From Candidatus Latescibacterota bacterium (GTDB lineage Bacteria; Latescibacterota; UBA2968; SICM01), in the NCBI GenBank assembly GCA_009694805.1, contig SICM01000021.1, forward strand, positions 1 to 37,490: a DNA stretch of 37,490 nucleotides, in the 5' to 3' direction. The notes beneath the pieces were generated by a model. That model saw nothing but the letters and a program-made list of their open reading frames with translations. It did not search any database and was not told the DNA's origin. A program made the position numbers and the translations under genes. Positions 32,297 to 37,490 of the stretch are shown here, in pieces. Position 1 is the first letter of the stretch, and the number at the start of each line of letters is the position of its first letter.

Positions 32297-33610
32297 TTAG
32301 TGTTTCTTTTTCAAGCCGATACGGATCGGGGACCCGAAGAATCCGAAGCGCTCACGAAGTTTCCGTTCCAGAAAGCGCTTGTAGTTGTCCGAAATGGCCC
32401 TGGGGTGGCCGGAGAAGAAGACAAAATCCGGAGGGGCCACGCCCCGCTGCACCCCGTAGAAGAGCTTGGGATTGCTCCCCCGGTACAGGGGAGGGGGAGA
32501 GATTTCCTGCATCTCCGACAGAAAGGCGTTGAGCTCAGGCGTAGGCACCTGCCCCTTTCGCACCTCGCAGATCTCCAGGGCCAGGTCCACGGCGCGAAAC
32601 ACCCGCTGCCGGGTGAGCGCGGAGATGAAGACGATGGGGTAGTTGGCCAGAGATGCAAATCGGTCTTCGATCTCGAGCTGCACGCCCCGCGCCGTGTGGG
32701 TCTCCTTCTCCACCAGGTCCCACTTGTTGACGGCCAGGACGATCCCCTTGCCCCGTTCCGTGGCCTGTTCGACGATCTGGGCGTCCTGCACCGTACACCC
32801 CTCCACGGCGTCGGTTACAACGATGGCCACGTCGCACCGGTCCAGGCTCTGGGCCGTGCGGACCACGCTGTAGAACTCCACGGCATCCGTCACCCGGTTC
32901 CGCCGACGAAGGCCCGCCGTATCGACCAGCAGAAAGGGCTTTTCGTTCCGCCGGACCACGGTATCCACGGCATCCCGCGTGGTGCCCGGCTCCGGGCTGA
33001 CGATCATGCGCTCCGACCCGATCAGGGCATTCACCAACGTCGATTTACCCACATTGGGCCTGCCCACCACGGCGAGGCGGGGGATGTCCAGGGCGTCGAA
33101 CGCCATGGGGGTCTCGCGCGGGAGCCGGTCCAAAATGGCGTCCAGCAGGTCTCCGGCCATCCGCCCGGTGGTCGCCGAGACCGGGAAGGGATCGCCCAGA
33201 CCCAGGGCATAGAGCTGGGCTGCGTCCGATTCGTCCCGCTCGGTATCGATCTTGTTGGCCACCAGGAGATAGGGCTTGCCGCTTTTCTGCACGATGCGGG
33301 CGACCGTGCGATCATCCTCTGTCAGGCCGGCCTGGGCATCCACCACGACCAGGACGAGGTCCGCCTCCTCCACAGCCACCTCCACCTGCGCCCGGACCGA
33401 GGCGACCAGGCCCTGCGTGTGCAGGTCATACCCTCCCGTGTCCACGACCCGGAAGGTCTGCCGGTTCCAGTCCACGTCCGCATAGTGGCGGTCGCGGGTC
33501 ACCCCCGGCCGGTCGTCCACCACGGCCAGGCGACGCCCGAGCAGCCGGTTGAACAGGGTCGATTTGCCCACATTGGGCCTGCCCACGATGGCGACGAGAG
33601 ATTTACGCAT
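32297..33610 (-). CDS. der: Ribosome-assembly GTPase Der (EngA)
   Basis: Der is a double-GTPase needed for 50S subunit maturation. Two full G domains are visible: GRPNVGKSTLFN, DTGG and ANKID in the first, and GRPNVGKSTLVN, DTAG and VNKWD in the second. A KH-like C-terminal domain ends in a basic tail. The length of 437 residues is standard. Its ATG lies inside the end of the upstream gene (8-bp overlap), so the two are probably co-translated. Confidence 0.97.
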   Translation of the reverse strand: MRKSLVAIVGRPNVGKSTLFNRLLGRRLAVVDDRPGVTRDRHYADVDWNRQTFRVVDTGGYDLHTQGLVASVRAQVEVAVEEADLVLVVVDAQAGLTEDDRTVARIVQKSGKPYLLVANKIDTERDESDAAQLYALGLGDPFPVSATTGRMAGDLLDAILDRLPRETPMAFDALDIPRLAVVGRPNVGKSTLVNALIGSERMIVSPEPGTTRDAVDTVVRRNEKPFLLVDTAGLRRRNRVTDAVEFYSVVRTAQSLDRCDVAIVVTDAVEGCTVQDAQIVEQATERGKGIVLAVNKWDLVEKETHTARGVQLEIEDRFASLANYPIVFISALTRQRVFRAVDLALEICEVRKGQVPTPELNAFLSEMQEISPPPLYRGSNPKLFYGVQRGVAPPDFVFFSGHPRAISDNYKRFLERKLRERFGFFGSPIRIGLKKKH

Positions 33611-34991
33611 ACTGTCCCGAACTGATGTAGGGATGATACCCCGGCCGCCGCCCCCGGCCCGCGTGCAGAGCCTCCCCTTCCTGGAGCGCCTGCTCCACCG
33701 ATTCGACCAGGTCGTAGGTCCCCACCACGACGCGGACCCCCAGGTCCCGCTCCAGGTCCGCCGGCTTGAGACCGTCCAGAAACAGGCCCTCGTAACTCAC
33801 GCAGTTGGGGGGGAGCAGCACGACGGAACCCGGAGAAGACGCCCGGAGGGCATCCCGGATGTCCGCCCCGGTCAGGAGCCCGGAGACCGTGATGCCGTCC
33901 CCGAAGAACCGGTTTTCCACCGCGCACAGCCCGACCTCCAGCCCCTCCGTGCGGTTGAGGCGGCCCACCAGAGGCGACAGGAACCCCCTGCCCAGGACGC
34001 CGGTCACCAGGGTGAGCCGGGCCGGGCCGGAGGCCTGCTGGAGGTCCCCGACCCGTTCGTCGAACAGGTCCAGAAACCGCCGGACCATGCCCACCCCGTT
34101 CTCCACGAGGGGGAAGCCGTCGTAGTAGCCCGGAGGAGGGATCGGAACGCCTGTCATCAGATAGAACTCGTCGCTCAGGTAGACGAAATGGGTCCGGAAG
34201 CGCCGGTGGAGGCGCGGACGCCATCCTTCCACCTGATGGATATAGTTCCTTGCGAGATCGGGGGTTACAGGATCGAGCGGCGGGAGATTCTTGCGGTATC
34301 GGGTGAGGCCCAGAGGGACGACCCCGACCGACTCGACGTGGGGATGCCACCGGGCCAGGTCGAAGACCGTGCGCTTGAGATGTTCCCCATCGTTCAGGCC
34401 GGGGCAGAGGACCACCTGGGTGTGCATCCGGATGCCGGCCGCGGCCAGCCGTTCGATGCGCGGGAGCACGTCATCCGGCCCCCGCCTGCCGAGGAGATGC
34501 CCCCGCACGTCCGGGTCCGTGGCGTGGACCGAGATGTAGATTGGGCTGAGGCGCTGGTCGATGATCCGCTGGAACTCCTCCTCCGACAGGTTCGTGAGCG
34601 TGACGTAGGCCCCGTGCAGGAAGGAGAGACGGTAATCATCATCCTGATAATAGAGCGCTTTTCGCATCCCCCTAGGCATCTGATGGAGGAAGCAGAAGAC
34701 GCAGGCATTGTCACATTTCAGGATCTCCATGTCCTCGAAGGCCAGGCCGAGGTCCTCGTCCGCGTCCTTCTCGATCTCCGCCTCCCAGACCTCCTCCCCC
34801 CGGCGGACCCTCACCACGACCTCCTCGTCGCTGACGTGGAACCGGTAGTCGATGGGGTCCCGCAACGCCTCCCCGTTGATCTGCTCCACCACGTCCCCGG
34901 GGAGGACTCCCACCGCCGCCCCGATCCCCGCCGGGTCCACGGACCTGACCTTCAGACCGGAACGGACCTTCTCAGGCTCTGTAGAAATCAT
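33603..34991 (-). CDS. PDZ - radical SAM - DUF512 protein
   Basis: The 462 residues have three parts: an N-terminal PDZ-like domain (about 10-75, with VLPGDVVEQINGEAL), a radical-SAM-like region with the cluster motif CDNACVFCF (C-x3-C-x2-C) followed by GMRKALYYQDDDYRLSFL, and the C-terminal DUF512. This family lies next to der in many bacteria and its reaction is unknown. The [4Fe-4S] and SAM binding are inferred from the cysteine motif. A promoter lies upstream (35045-35073), so it probably heads the der-merR unit. The start is ATG 34991. Confidence 0.88.
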   Translation of the reverse strand: MISTEPEKVRSGLKVRSVDPAGIGAAVGVLPGDVVEQINGEALRDPIDYRFHVSDEEVVVRVRRGEEVWEAEIEKDADEDLGLAFEDMEILKCDNACVFCFLHQMPRGMRKALYYQDDDYRLSFLHGAYVTLTNLSEEEFQRIIDQRLSPIYISVHATDPDVRGHLLGRRGPDDVLPRIERLAAAGIRMHTQVVLCPGLNDGEHLKRTVFDLARWHPHVESVGVVPLGLTRYRKNLPPLDPVTPDLARNYIHQVEGWRPRLHRRFRTHFVYLSDEFYLMTGVPIPPPGYYDGFPLVENGVGMVRRFLDLFDERVGDLQQASGPARLTLVTGVLGRGFLSPLVGRLNRTEGLEVGLCAVENRFFGDGITVSGLLTGADIRDALRASSPGSVVLLPPNCVSYEGLFLDGLKPADLERDLGVRVVVGTYDLVESVEQALQEGEALHAGRGRRPGYHPYISSGQYA

Positions 34992-35044
34992 TTATCTTTC
35001 TGTCTAAGAATAAAATGAAAAATATACATCGACCAACATGTCAA

Positions 35045-35073
35045 AATATAAGACAAAGGGTCCTGGAGGTCAA
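35045..35073 (-). promoter_or_regulatory. Sigma70-like promoter for the DUF512-der-merR unit
   Basis: On the - strand TTGACC (35068-35073), a 17-bp spacer and TATATT (35045-35050). It lies between the potD-like stop and the DUF512 start in an AT-rich gap. Confidence 0.65.
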
Positions 35074-35087
35074 GAAAAATAACCGGT

Positions 35088-36125
35088 TCACGCGGTCTTG
35101 ATGTCCTGCCACGCCGCGTCGTAAACCTTCGTGAATTCTCCGAGATCCCGCACCAGTTCACACCGGGCCTCCACCTCCGGAGAGGGATAGATCGCCGGAT
35201 TGTTCAGGATCTTCGGGTCTGTGAGCGGATAGGACGCCTCGTTGGGGCTGGCGTAGCAAATGGCGTTCGAGATCCCCGCGCCCACGTCGCCCCTCAGCAG
35301 GAAATCGATGAACGCATGGGCATCTTCCCGGTGTGGCGCGGCCTTCGGGATGGCGATGTTGTCCACCCAGATCATCGTCCCCTCCTTCGGCAGGACATAG
35401 CGCAGGGCCTTGTTCTGCTTGGCGGCCTGGAACAGGTCCCCGCTGTACGCGCAGGAGAGCCATACATCCCCGGAGATGAGGTGTTCCCGGTAGAGGTCGC
35501 TGCTGTAGGTCTTGACCAGGGGCTTCTGCTCGATCAGGATCCGCCGGGCCTCCTCGACCTCCGCCTTTAAAGTGCTGTTGACCGAGTGGCCGAGCCGCTT
35601 CAGGGCCACCCCGAGGGTGGTCCGCATGTCGTCCAGCATGTTGATCCACCCCTTATAGGACGGATTCCACAGCGCCGCCCACCCCTCCACGGGGTCCTGG
35701 ATGTGGCTCCCGTTCAGGCCGATGCCCACCGTGCCCCACTGGTAGGGGACCGAGTAGCGGTTCTCCGGGTCGAACGGAAGACCGCGAAACCTACCGGCGA
35801 TATTCTTGAAATTGGGGATCGCCTTCAGGTCCAGCGGCGTCAGGAGATCCGCCTTGGCCATGATCTGGACCATGTAATCGCTCGGAAAGATCACGTCGTA
35901 TCCCGCCTGCCCCGTCTGGAACTTGGCCAGCAACTCCTCGTTGTCCGAAAAATTGTCGTAGGTCACCCGGACGCCGGACTCCTTCTCAAAATCCGGGATG
36001 GTCGTCGGGCCGATATAGTAGGGCCAGTTGTAGACGTTCAGACGGCGCTCCTGAGGCCGGCCACAGCCCGCCAGGAGGGCAGCCCCGCCCCAGGCCGCCT
36101 GTCGCAGAAAGGTCCTTCGTTTCAT
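35088..36125 (-). CDS. PotD-like polyamine/extracellular-solute-binding lipoprotein
   Basis: The start at 36125 (MKRRTFLRQAAWGG) is followed by a lipobox ending LLAGC, and the RRTFLR start resembles a twin-arginine signal, so it is probably an inner-membrane-anchored lipoprotein. The mature 325 residues match the spermidine/putrescine-binding PotD family: LNVYNWPYYIGPTTIPDFEKESG at the start, YDVIFPSDYMVQIM, and YQWGTVGIGLN. The ABC permease and ATPase genes are not in the window. The gap to the upstream gene contains a heptad repeat. The substrate is inferred from the family only. Confidence 0.88.
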   Translation of the reverse strand: MKRRTFLRQAAWGGAALLAGCGRPQERRLNVYNWPYYIGPTTIPDFEKESGVRVTYDNFSDNEELLAKFQTGQAGYDVIFPSDYMVQIMAKADLLTPLDLKAIPNFKNIAGRFRGLPFDPENRYSVPYQWGTVGIGLNGSHIQDPVEGWAALWNPSYKGWINMLDDMRTTLGVALKRLGHSVNSTLKAEVEEARRILIEQKPLVKTYSSDLYREHLISGDVWLSCAYSGDLFQAAKQNKALRYVLPKEGTMIWVDNIAIPKAAPHREDAHAFIDFLLRGDVGAGISNAICYASPNEASYPLTDPKILNNPAIYPSPEVEARCELVRDLGEFTKVYDAAWQDIKTA

Positions 36126-36150
36126 AGAAAGCGCTGAGTGATGAGAATGG

Positions 36151-36178
36151 GGTAGGTGGTAGGTAGTAGGGGGTAGGT
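36151..36178. repeat. Heptad repeat between the receiver-protein gene and potD-like gene
   Basis: GGTAGGT, GGTAGGT, AGTAGGG, GGTAGGT: four 7-bp units, the same family as the tract at 26935-26955. Confidence 0.85.
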
Positions 36179-36205
36179 GGGAAAGGGTGGCCCTGGCCTG
36201 CCGAT

Positions 36206-37276
36206 CTACTCCTTCTTCTTGATCTGCGTCCACTGTACGGGCCGGATTACCGGATGCTGCTCCTCTCCCCCGGACGACCCGGGAGAGGGGTTCTCGCCCT
36301 TTTTCTCAGGGGGGCGGTTCCTCCGGTCCGGAGGGGGTTCCGCGTCCTTCTTCTTTCGGGTGAAGTCGATGATCCGCGCCGGGTCGGCCGACTTCAAGGG
36401 CATGGCCTGAAACCCTTCCGGCTTTTTGGGGGAGTCTTTGGAAGGCTTGTCGGCATACCGGAGGAGCGCCCGGACCCGTTGTTCCTGGGTCGGGTCCGCT
36501 GGACCCTGAGTCTCGGGTCGCGGGTCGCGGGTCGCAGGTCTCCTTCGGCTCGGGACTCGGGACTCGGGACTCGGGACTTTTTCTTTGCCTTCCGGTTCCG
36601 GGTTCGGGTCGGGTTTGAGTTGGCCTGTCGCCAGCATGGCCAGGCGTGCCCGGATTTCCCGCCCGGACGGCTTGGGGGGAGGGAGAGACGGGACGCCTTC
36701 GGTCTCCGAATTCGTCTTCTGACTTCCTCCTGCGTCTTTCCGGGTCCCGGCCTTTGGCCAGACGACCGATTTGACCTCTCTGGGAGGCGCGGGCTTCTCC
36801 GGCTCCGGGGGCGGGTCAGGCCGCTCCACACGCGGCCAGACCACCCGGGTCACGTCCTGGGGCTCCCCTTCGATCTGCTCCTTCTGGAACGTCGAAACCG
36901 GTTTCTGGCGCAGGAGGACCAGTGAGATGACCTCAATCAGCTCGGCTGAACTCACCGGCATCTCCACCCGCCCCTCCAGCTGGAGCTGCCTCACCTTTGC
37001 CTCTGTGAAGGCGTCGAGGTTGACGGAGGTGGAGAGGATGATGGGAATCCGGGCCGTGGCCACGTGTTCCTTCAACACCCGGTGGACGTGAAATCCGTCC
37101 ACCCGGGGCAGGAAGAGGTCCATCAGGATGAGATCCGGGAGCCCCTGCCTCAGGCACTCAAACGCCTCCACGCCGTCCTGGGCGAACGTGACGGTATGCT
37201 CGGTCCTGAGGCGCAGGATTCGCTCCACCTGCATCCGGTTGCGAGGGCTGGGATCGATGACGAGTATGCTGGCCAT
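36206..37276 (-). CDS. Receiver-domain protein with long disordered tail
   Basis: Residues 1-118 form a CheY-like receiver: ILVIDPSPRN at the first strand (D8), DLILMDLFLP with the phospho-acceptor D53, and IILSTS at the fourth strand. The second acid of the usual pair is P9, and the conserved K-P lysine is M106-P107, so phosphorylation or signalling may be altered. Residues 120-356 are proline-, lysine- and glutamate-rich, probably disordered, with VVWPRVERPD and VVWPKAGTRK as repeated short motifs. No DNA-binding or enzymatic output domain is seen. Part of the tail (SPESRVPS to PATRDPRPET) is encoded by heptad repeats. The start is ATG 37276. Confidence 0.75.
   Translation of the reverse strand: MASILVIDPSPRNRMQVERILRLRTEHTVTFAQDGVEAFECLRQGLPDLILMDLFLPRVDGFHVHRVLKEHVATARIPIILSTSVNLDAFTEAKVRQLQLEGRVEMPVSSAELIEVISLVLLRQKPVSTFQKEQIEGEPQDVTRVVWPRVERPDPPPEPEKPAPPREVKSVVWPKAGTRKDAGGSQKTNSETEGVPSLPPPKPSGREIRARLAMLATGQLKPDPNPEPEGKEKVPSPESRVPSRRRPATRDPRPETQGPADPTQEQRVRALLRYADKPSKDSPKKPEGFQAMPLKSADPARIIDFTRKKKDAEPPPDRRNRPPEKKGENPSPGSSGGEEQHPVIRPVQWTQIKKKE
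36514..36578 (-). repeat. Heptad repeats inside the receiver-protein gene
   Basis: Three copies of CGGGTCG (36514-36534, with a fourth degenerate copy to 36541) and four exact copies of CGGGACT (36551-36578). Three units equal seven codons, so only multiples of three keep the frame. Confidence 0.9.
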
Positions 37277-37490
37277 GGAGATCTATCGGATGACAGGAAC
37301 CGGGAGGGACAACCCGCGTAACGTTGAGATAATATACGGCCTCATTCGTGATCGGTTTAGGGATAACTTATTGCGGGACAGAGGTTCGAGAATCTGAGAA
37401 TATCCCCCCCAGAAACTCTATTTGAATCTTGCTCCCAGCCGTCTCCAGGAAGGACGCGGGCCTCTTTTCCTGCCTCCTGGCTGGGACACA
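37277..37490. other. Terminal gene-free stretch with one inverted repeat
   Basis: No gene is supported in the last 214 bases. CCCAGCC (37434-37440) and GGCTGGG (37479-37485) form the outer part of an imperfect hairpin, with CCAGGA/TCCTG pairing inside. On the - strand the sequence should hold the receiver gene promoter; a TATATT lies at 37331-37336 without a clear -35. Confidence 0.4.

Noticed and set aside
37275-37397. 41-codon + strand frame overlapping the receiver-gene start
   Set aside because: Its ATG is the complement of the receiver-gene start region and no ribosome binding site or family match supports it.

Overview
The window suggests a GC-rich, Gram-negative-type bacterium: it has an outer-membrane porin with a signal peptide, periplasmic PstS, and a predicted lipoprotein with a twin-arginine start. 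The core gene order (rimP-nusA-infB-ylxP-rbfA-truB-ribF-rpsO-pnp-M16 peptidase) is found in many phyla, so it does not fix the lineage. An uncultivated NC10-like or similar environmental lineage is only a guess. Several core genes (nusA, infB, rpsO) start with TTG behind strong ribosome binding sites.

Region 1 (1-5.7 kb, + strand) is a phosphate-starvation locus. It opens with debris: the last codons of an IS3-type transposase, a 74-bp tandem duplication and the first codons of a receiver-domain gene. An array of Pho-box half-sites on an 11-bp grid follows. It then precedes a phosphate-selective porin gene cut short at a 116-bp inverted-repeat element, and pstS-pstC-pstA-pstB-phoU closed by a strong terminator. 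A membrane-anchored TPR protein follows.

Region 2 (6.9-18.4 kb) is an accessory island that looks devoted to an acidic or amino-sugar-containing glycan. On the + strand are a pectate-lyase-like beta-helix protein and a heparinase II/III-like protein. Converging on them from the - strand are a BNR (sialidase-fold) protein, an unrecognised gene broken by two +1 shifts, two DegT-family aminotransferase paralogues (one lacking the PLP lysine) and an M14 zinc carboxypeptidase. A near-identical 25-bp imperfect palindrome precedes both the heparinase-like gene and the BNR operon, so the two converging units may share a regulator. A small AT-rich HTH gene sits beside the second copy. I recognise no described system with exactly this gene set.

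Region 3 (18.5-31.7 kb, - strand) is the translation and RNA-processing superoperon. It is preceded by a promoter with a terminator-like hairpin almost at the transcription start, and it is closed after asnS by an intrinsic terminator.

Region 4 (31.8-37.3 kb, - strand) holds a MerR-type regulator, der, a PDZ/radical-SAM/DUF512 protein, a PotD-like lipoprotein and a receiver-domain protein with a long disordered tail.

The core regions, but not the glycan island, carry many short tandem repeats with a 7-bp period, between cotranscribed genes and inside two reading frames. They resemble the heptanucleotide STRR repeats of cyanobacteria.
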